64,000 nt of DNA from Mycobacterium parascrofulaceum ATCC BAA-614 (GTDB lineage: Bacteria > Actinomycetota > Actinomycetes > Mycobacteriales > Mycobacteriaceae): contig NZ_GG770555.1 of assembly GCF_000164135.1 (NCBI RefSeq), positions 896,129 through 960,128 of the forward strand. Direction: 5' to 3'. Of the stretch, positions 1 to 10,226 are shown in pieces (within the stretch, counting starts at the first letter, position 1; each line of letters begins with the position of its first letter). The translations under genes were made by a program, and so were the position numbers. Under the pieces are notes generated by a model. The model was not told the DNA's origin, searched no databases, and saw nothing but the letters and a program-made list of their open reading frames with translations.

Positions 1-451
1 CGTAGGCCCCGCCCGACGCCAGCATCTTCTCGACCAGCTCGACCACCTCGGGGATCGCCTGGGTGGCCGCGACGTACTCGCGCGGCGGCAGGACCCGCAG
101 CGCCGCCATGTCCTCGCGGAAGCGCGCGACCTCGCGATCGCCCAGCTCGCGCCAGTCGACTCCGTCGCGCTCGGCCCGTTCGAACAGCGGATCGTCCACG
201 TCGGTGACGTTCTGGACGTAGTGCACGTCGTGGCCCAGGTCCAGCCACTGCCGGTAGACCAGGTCGAACGTCAGATAGGTGGCCGCGTGGCCGAGGTGGG
301 TGGAGTCATACGGCGTGATGCCGCAGACGTACATCGTCGCGGTGGATCCCGGCGCCACCGGGCGCACCTGCCGGTCGGAGGTGTCGTACAGCCGGAGCTC
401 CGGGCCGCGTCCCGGCACCACCGGAACCGGCGGAGAATCCCACGACTGCAT
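1..451 (-). CDS. mshC: L-cysteine:1D-myo-inositol 2-amino-2-deoxy-alpha-D-glucopyranoside ligase MshC (N-terminal part)
   Basis: This is the first 150 codons of the ATP-dependent ligase that joins cysteine to GlcN-inositol in mycothiol synthesis, a cytosolic enzyme of the class I cysteinyl-tRNA synthetase fold. The ATG at 451 gives a start [20 protein letters not shown], close to what I recall of the M. tuberculosis protein. The nucleotide-binding HIGH-type signature reads HLGHA in the stretch [17 protein letters not shown], followed by [16 protein letters not shown] as in cysteine ligases. The C-terminal two thirds lie beyond the left edge of the window. It is transcribed leftwards 24 bases after the cysQ stop, so it probably shares a transcript with cysQ. 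CysS is the only real alternative; the mycobacterial N-terminus and the cysQ neighbour favour MshC. Confidence 0.93.
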   Translation of the reverse strand, partial: MQSWDSPPVPVVPGRGPELRLYDTSDRQVRPVAPGSTATMYVCGITPYDSTHLGHAATYLTFDLVYRQWLDLGHDVHYVQNVTDVDDPLFERAERDGVDWRELGDREVARFREDMAALRVLPPREYVAATQAIPEVVELVEKMLASGGAY

Positions 452-475
452 GCCCACGACTCTAAACGCGCCAAC

Positions 476-1276
476 TCAGCGCCACGCGTCGCGGATGGCC
501 GCGAGCAGGATCGGCGCCACCTCGGCGCGGCACATCACGAAGTCCGGCAGGTACGGATCGGACTGGTTGTAGCGCATCGGCGAGCCGTCCAGCCGGGAGG
601 CGTGCATGCCCGCGGCCATCACCACCCCGGCCGGCGCCGCGTTGTCCCATTCCCACTGGCCGCCCGCGTGCAGGTAGGCGTCGACCTCGCCGTCGATGAT
701 GGCCATCGCCTTGGCGCCCGCCGACCCGATGGCCACCGGCTGAATCGCCAGCGACTGCCGCATGCGATGCAGCACGAAGGGCGGCCGGGTGGCGCTGACG
801 GCGATGCGGAACGTGTGCGGGATGCCGACCCGGGCGGCGTCGGCGGTCACGGTGTCGGTGCGGTACACCGTGTTTCCGCGGGCCGGCAGCGACACCGCGG
901 CGTCGGTGATCTCGCGCCGGCCGTTCGTGGGGTCGCCGGCGGGACGCTGCCACAACGCGATGTGCACCGCCCAGTCGTCCCGCCCCGGCGTGGAGAACTC
1001 CCGGGTGCCGTCCAGGGGGTCGATGATCCACACCCGGTCGCGCTTGAGCCGGACCAGGTCGTCGTAGGCCTCCTCGCTGAGCACCGCGTCGTCGGGCCGC
1101 TCGGCGCGCAGCCGCCGCAGGATCAGCTCGTTGGCCAGGCTGTCGCCGGCGTCGCCCAGCGCCCACGGGTAACCGAAGCCGATCTCGTCGCGCACCTTCA
1201 GCAGCAGCTCCCCCGCGTCCGCGGCGAGTTCGGCGGCCAGTTCCGCGTCGGTCAGCTCGTCCGGGCCCTGGCTCAC
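476..1276 (-). CDS. cysQ: 3'-phosphoadenosine-5'-phosphate / fructose-1,6-bisphosphate phosphatase CysQ
   Basis: A Mg2+-dependent, Li+-sensitive phosphatase of the inositol monophosphatase superfamily, which removes PAP formed in sulfate assimilation. The metal-binding signature [12 protein letters not shown] and the C-terminal [11 protein letters not shown] motif are both present, together with SEEAYDDL for the upstream acidic ligand. I chose GTG 1276, which gives 266 residues and the start [13 protein letters not shown]; the M. tuberculosis protein is 267 residues. The frame is open 27 codons further upstream to an ATG, but that extension is low in family resemblance. It lies directly upstream of mshC on the same strand, the same order as Rv2131c-Rv2130c. 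Confidence 0.93.
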   Translation of the reverse strand: MSQGPDELTDAELAAELAADAGELLLKVRDEIGFGYPWALGDAGDSLANELILRRLRAERPDDAVLSEEAYDDLVRLKRDRVWIIDPLDGTREFSTPGRDDWAVHIALWQRPAGDPTNGRREITDAAVSLPARGNTVYRTDTVTADAARVGIPHTFRIAVSATRPPFVLHRMRQSLAIQPVAIGSAGAKAMAIIDGEVDAYLHAGGQWEWDNAAPAGVVMAAGMHASRLDGSPMRYNQSDPYLPDFVMCRAEVAPILLAAIRDAWR

Positions 1277-1361
1277 CGGTCCAGTATCTCCGACGCCCGC
1301 GCGGGGCTCGAACCCGTGGCGGCGACCGGCCGCGCCCGGCTCCGCCGCGCTTGCCATCGCC

Positions 1362-2177
1362 TCAGAAGGCCGGCCAGGGAATGGGCCGGTGCCGGTTGGG
1401 TCCCGGCATCACCGGGTCGTTCAGCAGCGCGTGCGCGCGCCGCCGCAGCGCCGCGATCTCCGCCCGCGTGATCAGCTCGGACAGCTCGTCGCAAAACGAG
1501 CCGTCGAGCGCCTCGGTGAGCCCGGCCACCGCCTCCAGCATCTTCTCGTCGACGGGCTTGCCCGCCCAGCCCCACAGCACCGTGCGCAGCTTGTTCTCGA
1601 CATGCAGGCACACCCCGTGGTCGACGCCGTAGATGTGGCCCTCGACGTCGCGCAGGACATGGCCGCCCTTGCGGTCGGCGTTGTTGATCAGCACGTCGAA
1701 GACGGCCATCCGCCGCAGCCGGATGTCGTCGGCGTGCATCAACACGACCTCGTCGCCGGCGTAGTCGTAGGCCCGCAGCACCGGCAGGTAGCCCGGCTGC
1801 GGCTGGTGGGCGGGAAACAGGTCGACCAGGTCGGGGCCGGGCCTCGGTTCGGAGTCGGCCGCGTCGCCCGGTTGGTCGACCCAACGCTGCAGCATGCCCG
1901 GGCCGGCCGGACCGTGCCGAATCACCGTGTAGGGCACGATGTTCCAGCCCAACTGCGTCGAGACCAGATACGCCGCACGTTCGCGGCCGGCCAGCGTTCC
2001 GTCGGGAAAGTCCCACAGCGGCGCCTCACCGGAGACCGGCTTGTAGACGCAGTGCACGGTCGTTTCGCCGAGCGCGGACTCGCACAGAAAGGTGGCGTTG
2101 CTGGCTGAGCGGATGCGTCCGAGGACCGTCAGCTCGCCGTTCCGCAACACCTCACGGTCGTCAGCCTTCAAGTTCAT
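1362..2177 (-). CDS. SCO1664-family protein (PI3/PI4-kinase-like fold)
   Basis: A conserved actinobacterial protein of unknown biochemical role, counterpart of Rv2133c. The sequence contains [20 protein letters not shown] near the N-terminus, [15 protein letters not shown] and [23 protein letters not shown], which resemble the catalytic and metal-binding loops of phosphatidylinositol 3/4-kinase-like proteins. The ATG at 2177 (start [11 protein letters not shown]) gives 271 residues; an in-frame ATG at 2213 would add 12 residues inside the upstream gene. It overlaps the DUF3090 gene by 17 bases. This family, DUF3090 and the next phosphatase travel together in many actinobacteria, which suggests a common but undefined pathway. 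Confidence 0.85.
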   Translation of the reverse strand: MNLKADDREVLRNGELTVLGRIRSASNATFLCESALGETTVHCVYKPVSGEAPLWDFPDGTLAGRERAAYLVSTQLGWNIVPYTVIRHGPAGPGMLQRWVDQPGDAADSEPRPGPDLVDLFPAHQPQPGYLPVLRAYDYAGDEVVLMHADDIRLRRMAVFDVLINNADRKGGHVLRDVEGHIYGVDHGVCLHVENKLRTVLWGWAGKPVDEKMLEAVAGLTEALDGSFCDELSELITRAEIAALRRRAHALLNDPVMPGPNRHRPIPWPAF

Positions 2178-2748
2178 CGTCAGGCCCGAGCAGCGCGCTG
2201 CGCCGATAACCATTGGCGCGCGCGCAGATATGGCCCTCGGGATCCAACGGTTCGTCGCACAGCGGGCACGGCGGGCGCCCCGCTGAGATGACGCGATTGG
2301 AGCGGGTCGCGAACTGCCGCGCCGACTCCGGCGTCAAGAACACCCGCACCGCGTCGGGACCTTCTTCGGTGTCGTCGAGCACCACCGACGCGTCGAATTC
2401 GGCGTCGGTGACCGCCAGCAACTCGACCACCACGGTCTGGGCCTCCGAATCCCAGCCCAGCCCCATGGTGCCGACCCGGAACTCGGCGTCGACCGGGGTG
2501 ATGAGTGGGCTGAGATCCTCGACCTCAGCGGGTTCCGGGGGAACCGGCGTGCCGAACCTGCGATTCACCTCGAGCAGCAGCGCACCGATGCGCTCGGCCA
2601 GCACCGCAACCTGCTGCTTCTCCAGCACCACCGACACCACCCGGGAATCGTGCACCGCCTGGATGTAGAACGTGCGGTTTCCCGGCTGGCCGACGGTCCC
2701 GGCCACGAAGCGGTCGGGTGTGCGGAAGACGTGGATTGCGCGGGGCAT
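2161..2748 (-). CDS. DUF3090 family protein
   Basis: A 195-residue conserved actinobacterial protein matching Rv2134c. It starts MPRAIHVFRTPDRFVAGTVG and ends in a probable zinc knuckle, CPLCDEPLDPEGHICARANGYRR, in which two Cys, a His and a further Cys could bind metal. The length fits the family. It sits between the histidine phosphatase and the SCO1664-family gene and overlaps the latter by 17 bases, so translation of the two is probably coupled. The function is unknown; co-occurrence of the three genes is the only functional hint. Confidence 0.88.
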   Translation of the reverse strand: MPRAIHVFRTPDRFVAGTVGQPGNRTFYIQAVHDSRVVSVVLEKQQVAVLAERIGALLLEVNRRFGTPVPPEPAEVEDLSPLITPVDAEFRVGTMGLGWDSEAQTVVVELLAVTDAEFDASVVLDDTEEGPDAVRVFLTPESARQFATRSNRVISAGRPPCPLCDEPLDPEGHICARANGYRRSALLGPDDELEG

Positions 2749-2811
2749 GGCACCTCCAAAATACCGGCTGTTGCCTTCGCCGTGCGATTCGATTGCCCCG
2801 CAACAGCGGAA

Positions 2812-3639
2812 TTAATCCGTCGAGCCGCCGACCACGGCGTCGCCCGACGGCACGGCCGCGGCCGCCTGTTCCGTTGCGGCCGCCGGGGACTCGCCGTCGG
2901 TCTTCGACTCCCCCTTGTCGTGCGCCCCGTCCTGCGCCTTGTCCTGCGCCTTGTCCTCGCCCTTGTCCTGCGCCTGGTCCGGGGGCGGGGGCGGGCCGGC
3001 CCGCAGCGCCGCGGCCAACTTCGCGCCGGTGTGGTTGACGTGCACCACGAACGGGCGCAACTCGGTGTAGCGGATCACACTCACCGACGCCGGGTCGGCG
3101 GTGACCCGCTGGAAGGAATCCAGGTGCATCCCGTACGCATCGGCGACGACCGCCTTGATGACGTCGCCGTGCGTGCAGGCCACCCACAGCGCGTCGCCGC
3201 CGTGCTCTCCCCCGTATTCCTGGGCCAGCCGTCGATCGTGTTCCCGGACGGCGGCCACGGCGCGCGCCTGCACCTGCGCCAGCCCTTCGCCGCCGGGAAA
3301 CACCGCCGCGCTCGGGTGGGCCTGCACGACCCGCCACAGCGGCTCGCCGGCCAGCTCGGCGAGCTTGCGGCCGGTCCACTCCCCGTAGTCGACTTCGGCG
3401 AGCCGGTCGTCGATGACCGGGTCGAGGCACAGCGCCTCGGCGAGTGGCTCGATGGTGCGCCGGCAGCGCAGCAGCGGCGAGCTGACCAGCCCGCGGATGG
3501 CCAGATCACCGAGCCGGTCGATCAGCCCGGCGGCCTGGCCGCGGCCCTTGTCGTCCAGGTCGACGCCCTCGGACCGCCCGGCCAGGACACCGGCGGTGTT
3601 CGAGCTGGACCGACCGTGGCGCAACAGGATGACCGTCAT
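2812..3639 (-). CDS. Histidine phosphatase family protein (MSMEG_4193 type, Rv2135c-like)
   Basis: A 275-residue phosphoglycerate-mutase-fold phosphatase. The catalytic RHG triad is at the N-terminus (MTVILLRHGRSSSNTAG); SSPLLRCRRTIEPLAE and the later VACTHGDVIKAVV supply the conserved Arg and second His. It is about 40 residues longer than I recall for the M. tuberculosis protein because of a C-terminal tail rich in Gln, Asp and Lys (residues about 220-250) built from AQDK repeats, followed by an Ala/Ser-rich end. Substrate unknown; the family is linked genomically with DUF3090 and SCO1664-type proteins, both directly downstream here. Confidence 0.87.
   Translation of the reverse strand: MTVILLRHGRSSSNTAGVLAGRSEGVDLDDKGRGQAAGLIDRLGDLAIRGLVSSPLLRCRRTIEPLAEALCLDPVIDDRLAEVDYGEWTGRKLAELAGEPLWRVVQAHPSAAVFPGGEGLAQVQARAVAAVREHDRRLAQEYGGEHGGDALWVACTHGDVIKAVVADAYGMHLDSFQRVTADPASVSVIRYTELRPFVVHVNHTGAKLAAALRAGPPPPPDQAQDKGEDKAQDKAQDGAHDKGESKTDGESPAAATEQAAAAVPSGDAVVGGSTD
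2916..2980 (-). repeat. 12-base tandem repeat encoding AQDK units in the phosphatase tail
   Basis: On the + strand the unit CTTGTCCTGCGC recurs, imperfectly, about five times. In the coding frame it yields QAQDKGEDKAQDKAQDGAHDK. All units are multiples of three, so copy-number change would lengthen or shorten the tail without a frameshift. Confidence 0.7.
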
Positions 3640-3747
3640 GCCGCGACGCCCGACCGGGACGTCCGAGACGTCGGGGCAACCACGATCAGGACCACGACCA
3701 CGACCGTACCCGGTGTGACTCTTTGACCAGCGCGTGCCGGCGGGTGA

Positions 3748-4050
3748 CTAGTGCGAGACCGGCACCGCGTGCGCCACCGAGTCGCGCACGGCGGCGATCA
3801 GGCTGCGTTCGTCGGTGAGGTCGATGTCGACCAGGCTGCGGACCGCGGTGGCGACCACCTCTTCGGCCTGCGGAACCGGCCCGGCGAGGCGCGGGCGGTA
3901 AATCTCGACGACGAGCGAACGGTGCTCGATGTGGAAGGAAAAACTGCGTCCATCACCGACTTGTCCGTAACCGCTGGCGAAAATTCCTGTCGAGAAGTCC
4001 TCGACAGCAAACTCTTTCTCAGCGATATGCCGGTCAGCGATGACGGCCAT
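3748..4050 (-). CDS. Conserved mycobacterial hypothetical protein
   Basis: A 100-residue protein starting MAVIADRHIAEKEFAVEDFSTGIF and containing GQVGDGRSFSFHIEHRSLVVEIYRP, a hydrophobic/polar alternating pattern that suggests beta strands. No signal peptide or catalytic motif is visible. By position (between the histidine phosphatase and lppL) it probably corresponds to Rv2137c, but I cannot confirm this from the sequence. It diverges from lppL across about 110 bases. The length and codon use look genuine. Confidence 0.65.
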   Translation of the reverse strand: MAVIADRHIAEKEFAVEDFSTGIFASGYGQVGDGRSFSFHIEHRSLVVEIYRPRLAGPVPQAEEVVATAVRSLVDIDLTDERSLIAAVRDSVAHAVPVSH

Positions 4051-4160
4051 GAGCCGACGATACCTCGCCCGCGGGACTTGATGTGGGAGACATGGCGATA
4101 TTGGATGCGAAGGCGTTCCTTAGATTGGGAAGTCCACCGTCGTTACGCGAAGGAAAATAA

Positions 4161-5228
4161 TTGCTGTCACGGCAGAAGCGTTACCGATCAACAGCTCATC
4201 GGGCCGCGTTCAGCTTCGCGCTTTTGCTGGGCGCGGTCGCGGGATGTTCGTCGAATACATTCAAATCCGCGCCGCCCACCATCGAACCGGCCGCGGCAGC
4301 CGTGTCTCCCCCGGTGTCGCAGCACCCCGCCGGCCGGGTGCTTCCCCTCCCCGGCCACGCGGTCGCGGCTGCCTTCGACGGCGGCACGCACCAGCTGGCG
4401 GTGCTCGCGCCCGGCGCCGACCCGACGGGGCCTGCCAGCGTCACCGTCTTCGGCGACCCGAGCGCCGCGCCGCGCGTCATCGGCCTGCCCGGGCCCGCGA
4501 CGGCGATGAGCGACGACGCCCACGGCACGCTCTACCTGGCCACCCGGGGCGGCTATTTCGTGGTCGATGTGGCCACCGGCCACACGAGGCAGGTGAACGT
4601 CGACGACGCGCAGCAGACGGATTTCACCGCGGTCGCCCAGCGCGCCGACGGCAAGCTGGTGCTGGGCAGCGCCGACGGGGCCGTCTACACCCTTGGCTCG
4701 ACGACGCCCGGCGCCGTCGCCGGCGCGACCGTCGACAGCCGGAACAAGATCTTTGCGCGCGTGGATGCGCTTGCCACGCAAGGGAATACGACCGCGGTCC
4801 TGGACCGGGGGCAGACCTCGGTGACCACGGTCGGCCCCGACGGTCAAGCCCGCCAGGCGCTGCGGGCGGGAGAGGGCGCGACCACCATGGTCGCGGACCC
4901 GTGGGGCCGGATCCTGGTCGCCGACACCCGGGGCGGCCAGCTGCTGGTGTACGGCGTCGACCCGCTGATCCTGCGCCAGGCCTATCCGGTGCCCCGGGCG
5001 CCATACGGTCTGGCCGGATCCCGCGCGTTGAGCTGGGTTACCCAGACCGCTTCGAATATCGTTATTGGTTACGATCTGTCCACCGGAATTCCCGTCGAAA
5101 AGGTGCGTTACCCAACCGTGCAGCAACCGAACTCACTGGCCTTCGGCGAAGCGTCAGACACCTTGTACGTGGTGTCGGGGTCCGGTGCGGGGGTCCAGGT
5201 GATCGAACACGCGGCGGGTCCGCGTTGA
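4161..5228 (+). CDS. lppL: Lipoprotein LppL
   Basis: A secreted, lipid-anchored protein of 355 residues. The signal peptide has a basic start ([14 protein letters not shown]), a hydrophobic core ([10 protein letters not shown]) and a lipobox with lipidated Cys29 (AVAG|C). The mature part has repeated segments such as [37 protein letters not shown] and [17 protein letters not shown] that look like beta-propeller blades. The start is a TTG at 4161, preceded by AAGGAAAA. It is directly upstream of, and coupled to, the small gene before pyrD, the same arrangement as lppL-pyrD in M. tuberculosis. Function unknown. Confidence 0.88.
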   Translation: MLSRQKRYRSTAHRAAFSFALLLGAVAGCSSNTFKSAPPTIEPAAAAVSPPVSQHPAGRVLPLPGHAVAAAFDGGTHQLAVLAPGADPTGPASVTVFGDPSAAPRVIGLPGPATAMSDDAHGTLYLATRGGYFVVDVATGHTRQVNVDDAQQTDFTAVAQRADGKLVLGSADGAVYTLGSTTPGAVAGATVDSRNKIFARVDALATQGNTTAVLDRGQTSVTTVGPDGQARQALRAGEGATTMVADPWGRILVADTRGGQLLVYGVDPLILRQAYPVPRAPYGLAGSRALSWVTQTASNIVIGYDLSTGIPVEKVRYPTVQQPNSLAFGEASDTLYVVSGSGAGVQVIEHAAGPR

Positions 5229-5479
5229 CCGCGTCGCGCCGAAGTCAGTTGCCCGCGGGCTGGGACACCGAATTGTCCGACGAATACGAGTGGGTGCCGC
5301 TGCGCCTGCCGCCCGACGTGACCCGCCTCAGCGCGTCCATCCGGCTGTCCATCGAGGCCGAGTACCGCGGCTGGGAGCTGACCCGGGTGCGGCTCTACAC
5401 CGACGGCAGCCGACGAGTATTGTTGCGCCGCAAGAAGTCTCGTTTGGACAACCGGCGGCCCGACCAACCGGAACTGTGA
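5225..5479 (+). CDS. Small DUF5703-type protein
   Basis: An 84-residue basic protein starting from TTG 5225, which overlaps the lppL stop as TTGA. It contains [21 protein letters not shown] and ends in an Arg/Lys-rich stretch, [16 protein letters not shown] believe it belongs to the small actinobacterial DUF5703 family, from memory of the sequence pattern. Its own stop overlaps a possible GTG of pyrD (GTGA at 5476), so lppL, this gene and pyrD probably form a coupled operon. No function is known. It is easily missed because it uses a TTG start and is short. Confidence 0.72.
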   Translation: MTASRRSQLPAGWDTELSDEYEWVPLRLPPDVTRLSASIRLSIEAEYRGWELTRVRLYTDGSRRVLLRRKKSRLDNRRPDQPEL

Positions 5480-5505
5480 CGGCGACCCCACCGCGCGAAG
5501 GCGTG

Positions 5506-6593
<1,088 letters not shown>

Positions 6594-6597
<4 letters not shown>

Positions 6598-7970
6598 GCC
6601 GCGCCCGCCTCGTCATCCTCTTCATTGTTTTCGGCCAGGATTTTTTCGGGGTGGTGGAAGGTGTTGGTGCGGGGTTGGCCGTGGTCGAGGTGGGGTGGTG
6701 GGATCCAGTCGGTGTCGCCGTTGGCGCGTTTTCGGGTGGTCCAGCCGTTGTCGAGGAGGCGGTGGTGGGGTCCGCAGGCCAGTGTGAGTTGGTCGATGTC
6801 GGTGCGGTGGGTGTGGGCCCAGTCTGTGACGTGGTGGACTTCGCAGAGGTAGCCGGGCACGTCGCAGCCTGGGTGCGAGCAGCCGCGGTCCTGGGCGTAC
6901 AAGACAATTCGTTGTCCCGGTGAGGCCAGGCGCTTGGTGTGATAGAGCGCCACTGGTTTGGCGTTGTCGAAGATCGCCAGGTAGTGGTGGGCGTGGCGGG
7001 CCAGGCGGATCACGTCGGACATCGGCAAGATGGTGCCCCCGCCGGTCAAGCCTCTACCCGCCGCGGCCTCCAGCTCCTTAAGCGTGGTCGTCACCACGAT
7101 GGCCGCCGGCAACCCGTTGTGCTGACCCAGCTCGCCGCTGGCCAGCATTCCGCGCAGCGCGGCGTTGAGGCCGTCGTGGTTGCGCTGGGCGGGGCTGCGG
7201 GTGTCGCGCTGCACCGCCTCCTCGCTCGGGGCGCCATCGCTGACCGGCGCCTCGTCGTCGGGGTTGCACATCCCGGGCGCGGCCAGCTTGGCCAGCACCG
7301 CCTCCCACGTCGCGCGGGCCTCGGGCGTCAGCCACCCGCTCAGCTTCGACATGCCGTCGGCCTGCTGATTGCCCAGCACCAGTCCGCGCGCCCGTGCCCG
7401 GTCCGCATCGGTGTAGTGGCCGTCGGGGTTGAGGCAGTCCATCAGGTGGCGGGCCAGCGTGGCCAGTTGATCGGGGCGATAGTGCCGGGCCTCGGCTGCC
7501 AGGTGTCTTTCGGCGTGCTCACGGGTGTCGAGGTCCACCGACTCGGGCAGCCGGCGAAACAGCCGCCGGATCACCGCCACATGCTCGGCGCCGATGGCCC
7601 CGGCGCGCTGGGCCGCCGCGGTCGCCGCCAGCACCGGCGCCAACGGCTCACCCGACAGCGCCCGGCGCGGACCCAGCTCGGCGGCCTCGGCGACACGACG
7701 GCTGGCCTCCCCGCGACTGATGTGCAGCCGATCGGCCAACGCCCACGACAACCTGCCACCCAACTCCGCCGAATCCGCCTGCTCACCAAGCTGATTGATC
7801 AACTCATGACTCGGCGCCTGAAGCTTGCGAGTGACACCTTCGAGTGTCTCCAAGATCCCCAAGCGCTCCGGAGTGGTCAACGCCGCATACGAATGCCCCT
7901 GCAAACGAGCCGCCGCCGCGCACAACGCCTCCACGTCGGCCGCAATCTGCTCACGGTCGGTCAACCCCAT
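6594..7970 (-). CDS. REP13E12-type DUF222 / HNH endonuclease domain protein
   Basis: A 458-residue member of the repetitive 13E12 family of mycobacteria. The DUF222 region includes [40 protein letters not shown] and [20 protein letters not shown]. The C-terminal HNH nuclease motif is [21 protein letters not shown] ... [16 protein letters not shown], with Cys pairs that would bind structural zinc. ATG 7970 matches the usual family start; an in-frame ATG at 8093 would run across the SOS box and is unlikely. It is inserted between pyrD and the PEBP gene, which are adjacent in M. tuberculosis, so it is probably a mobile or repeat-family acquisition. It is controlled by the LexA box upstream. Confidence 0.9.
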
Positions 7971-8013
7971 GCGCGCCGCCCAACCCGGCACCCAAACAAG
8001 CAGTAAGCATCTA

Positions 8014-8029
8014 TCGAACGCATGTTCGA
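8014..8029. promoter_or_regulatory. LexA/SOS box of the 13E12 gene
   Basis: The sequence TCGAACGCATGTTCGA is a perfect match to the mycobacterial LexA operator TCGAAC-N4-GTTCGA. It lies 44 bases upstream of the 13E12 start codon. M. tuberculosis 13E12 genes are known LexA-regulated genes, so DNA-damage induction is expected. Confidence 0.9.
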
Positions 8030-8119
8030 ATACTAAGCCCGCCCACCGACAGGAACTCGCCACGGCGAAAGCACCGGGACGAAAGTGGCGCAAGTGATTT
8101 CGGGCCTGGGCCCGCCGCC

Positions 8120-8650
8120 CTACTTCTGTTCGTAAATCCCGTGGATGACGGCGCGCGCGATCGCGTGCTGGAACAGGTTGAAACCGAGGTAGGCGGGGCT
8201 GGCGTCCTCGTCGAGGTCGAGCTTGTCGACGTCGACGGCGTGCACCGCGATGTAGTACCGGTGCGGCCCGTGTCCCGGCGGCGGCGCGGCACCGATGTAG
8301 CGGCGCATCCCGGCGTCGTTCACCAGCGTCAGCGCGTCGCCGGGCAGGTTGCTTCCGTCGCCCGCGCCGGCCGGCAGTTCGGTGACGTCGGCCGGCAGGT
8401 TGGCCACCGCCCAGTGCCAGAACCCGGAGGCCGTCGGCGCATCGGGGTCGTAGACGGTGACGGCGAAGCTGCGGGTCTCCCCCGGGAATCCGGACCAGCT
8501 CAGCTGCGGGCTGACGTCTTCGCCGCCGGCGCCCATGATCCCGCTGACCTGGGGCATGGCCAGCGACTGGCCGTCAGTCACGGACTCCGACGTCAGGGTG
8601 AACGTCGGCAGCTTCGGCAGCGCGGCGTACGGGTCGGGCGCGGTGCTCAT
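8120..8650 (-). CDS. PEBP/RKIP (YbhB/YbcL) family protein, Rv2140c-like
   Basis: A 176-residue phosphatidylethanolamine-binding-protein-fold protein, counterpart of TB18.6. It shows the family's ligand-binding signatures: [40 protein letters not shown] (DPDxP and HWxV loops) and [19 protein letters not shown]. Length and start ([17 protein letters not shown] after AAAGGA) are normal. Bacterial PEBP proteins are cytosolic; the ligand is unclear. It precedes the REP13E12 gene on the same strand and follows the M20 peptidase gene by 27 bases, so it is probably co-transcribed with the latter. Confidence 0.92.
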   Translation of the reverse strand: MSTAPDPYAALPKLPTFTLTSESVTDGQSLAMPQVSGIMGAGGEDVSPQLSWSGFPGETRSFAVTVYDPDAPTASGFWHWAVANLPADVTELPAGAGDGSNLPGDALTLVNDAGMRRYIGAAPPPGHGPHRYYIAVHAVDVDKLDLDEDASPAYLGFNLFQHAIARAVIHGIYEQK

Positions 8651-8677
8651 GGCGAATCCTTTCGTTTTGAGTGTCGT

Positions 8678-10024
8678 TCAGCAGTGTGTCAGGAAGTGAG
8701 CCAGCACATCGGTGCCAAACCTCAGCGCGTCCACGGGTACCCGCTCATCGACGCCGTGGAACAACGCGGTGAAATCGAGGTCAGGCGGCAACCGCAGCGG
8801 GCTGAAGCCGAAACACCGAATACCTAAGCGCGCGAACGACTTTGCGTCGGTACCGCCGGAAAGCATGTAGGGCACCGTGCGACCGTCCGGGTCGAGCGCC
8901 AGCACGGCGGCGTTCATGGCGTCCACCAGGTCACCGTCGAAACTCGTCTCGTACGACGAGAAGTCCTTGATCCACTCGCGCGTCACGTCCGGGCCGAGCA
9001 GCTCGTCGACCTCGGCCTCGAACGCCGCCTTGCGGCCCGGAAGGATGCGGCAGTCGACCACCGCTTCGGCGACGGCCGGGACGACGTTCGCCTTGTATCC
9101 GGCCTTGAGCATCGTGGGGTTCGCGGTGTCGTGCAGGACGGCCTTGAGCATGCGGGCCATCGGGCCGAGTTTTTCGATGACGCCCGCCAGGTCGCCCGAC
9201 TCGACGTCGAACGTCAGCCCGGACTCCTCACTGACGGCCGCCAGGAACTGGGCGACCGTGTCGGTCAGCACGAGCGGAAACTGGTGCCGGCCCAGCCGGG
9301 CGACCGCCTCGGCGACGGCGGTGACGGCGTTCTGGTCGTGCACCATGGACCCGTGTCCGGCCGGACCGCGGGCGGTCAACCGCATCCACGACAGGCCCTT
9401 CTCGGCCGTCTCGATCAGATAGAGCCGGCGCTCGCCCCCGTCGCGGCGCGGCACGGTCAACGAGAAGCCGCCCACCTCGCCGATCGCCTCGGTGACGCCC
9501 TCGAACAGGTCGGGCCGGTTGTCGACCAGCCATTGCGCCCCATAGCTGCCGCCGTGCTCCTCGTCGGCGAGGAAGGCGAACACCAGATCGCGAGGGGGCA
9601 CGATCCCGGCCCGTTTCAGCTGCCGGGCCACCACGATCATCATGCCGACCATGTCCTTCATGTCCACGGCGCCGCGGCCCCAGACGAAGCCGTCCTTGAC
9701 CGCTCCGGAGAACGGGTGCACGCTCCACTCGGCCGGCTCGGCGGGCACCACGTCGAGATGCCCGTGAATCAGCAGTGCGCCGCGCGAACTGTCCGCACCC
9801 GCGAGCCGGGCGATCACATTCCCGCGGCCCGGCGCACCCGACTCCACATATTGGGGCAGGTAGCCCACCTGGGCGAGCTGCTCGGCGACCCACTGCGCGC
9901 ACTCGGCCTCGCCGCGCGTCGTCTCCGGTTCGCCGGTGTTGGTGGTGTCGAACCGGATCAGCCGGCTGACGACCTCGACCACATCGTCACTCGGGTCGTT
10001 CGGGTTCTCGGTGCGCGCGGTCAC
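8678..10024 (-). CDS. M20/M25/M40 family metallo-dipeptidase (Rv2141c-like)
   Basis: A zinc peptidase or deacylase of 448 residues. The metal-binding motifs are clear: LLIHGHLDVVPAE (first His, Asp), GRGAVDMKDMVGMM (bridging Asp) and FAFLADEEHGGSYGA (catalytic Glu-Glu), with the late His in ALFHGVDERVPVD. GTG 10024 follows AGGAAAGG at a good spacing and gives exactly the length I recall for Rv2141c; further in-frame starts upstream would run towards the tRNA promoter. It is divergent from the tRNA-Leu gene across 116 bases. Cytosolic; substrate unknown. Confidence 0.92.
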   Translation of the reverse strand: MTARTENPNDPSDDVVEVVSRLIRFDTTNTGEPETTRGEAECAQWVAEQLAQVGYLPQYVESGAPGRGNVIARLAGADSSRGALLIHGHLDVVPAEPAEWSVHPFSGAVKDGFVWGRGAVDMKDMVGMMIVVARQLKRAGIVPPRDLVFAFLADEEHGGSYGAQWLVDNRPDLFEGVTEAIGEVGGFSLTVPRRDGGERRLYLIETAEKGLSWMRLTARGPAGHGSMVHDQNAVTAVAEAVARLGRHQFPLVLTDTVAQFLAAVSEESGLTFDVESGDLAGVIEKLGPMARMLKAVLHDTANPTMLKAGYKANVVPAVAEAVVDCRILPGRKAAFEAEVDELLGPDVTREWIKDFSSYETSFDGDLVDAMNAAVLALDPDGRTVPYMLSGGTDAKSFARLGIRCFGFSPLRLPPDLDFTALFHGVDERVPVDALRFGTDVLAHFLTHC

Positions 10025-10140
10025 AACCACCTTTCCTACCATTGCCAAGGCCGCCGGGCGCGGCGCTGCGCGGCCCGACTGGATTGGGCGCGCGTGCGAC
10101 AATCCGATAGCCTTAGCTGCCAACCCATGCGGTTGGTCCT

Positions 10141-10226
10141 GTCCGAGTGGCGGAATGGCAGACGCGCTAGCTTGAGGTGCTAGTGCCCTACTAATGGGCG
10201 TGGGGGTTCAAGTCCCCCCTCGGACA
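10141..10226 (+). tRNA. tRNA-Leu(GAG)
   Basis: An 86-nucleotide class II tRNA. The acceptor arms GTCCGAG and CTCGGAC pair, with discriminator A at 10226. The anticodon loop TTGAGGT is held by CTAGC/GCTAG, so the anticodon is GAG. A variable arm (GCCCTACTAATGGGC) and T arm (GGGGG-TTCAAGT-CCCCC) are evident. CCA is not encoded. The 3' end is the attachment site of the genomic island, which rebuilds the tRNA exactly. Confidence 0.96.

Noticed and set aside
221..1471. Long + strand open frame opposite mshC and cysQ
   Set aside because: Composition is Arg/His/Val rich without domains; it is the complement of two well-supported genes in high-GC DNA.
6939..8006. 355-codon + strand frame opposite the 13E12 gene
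   Set aside because: It is the antisense of a clear DUF222/HNH protein and shows no motif or start signal.
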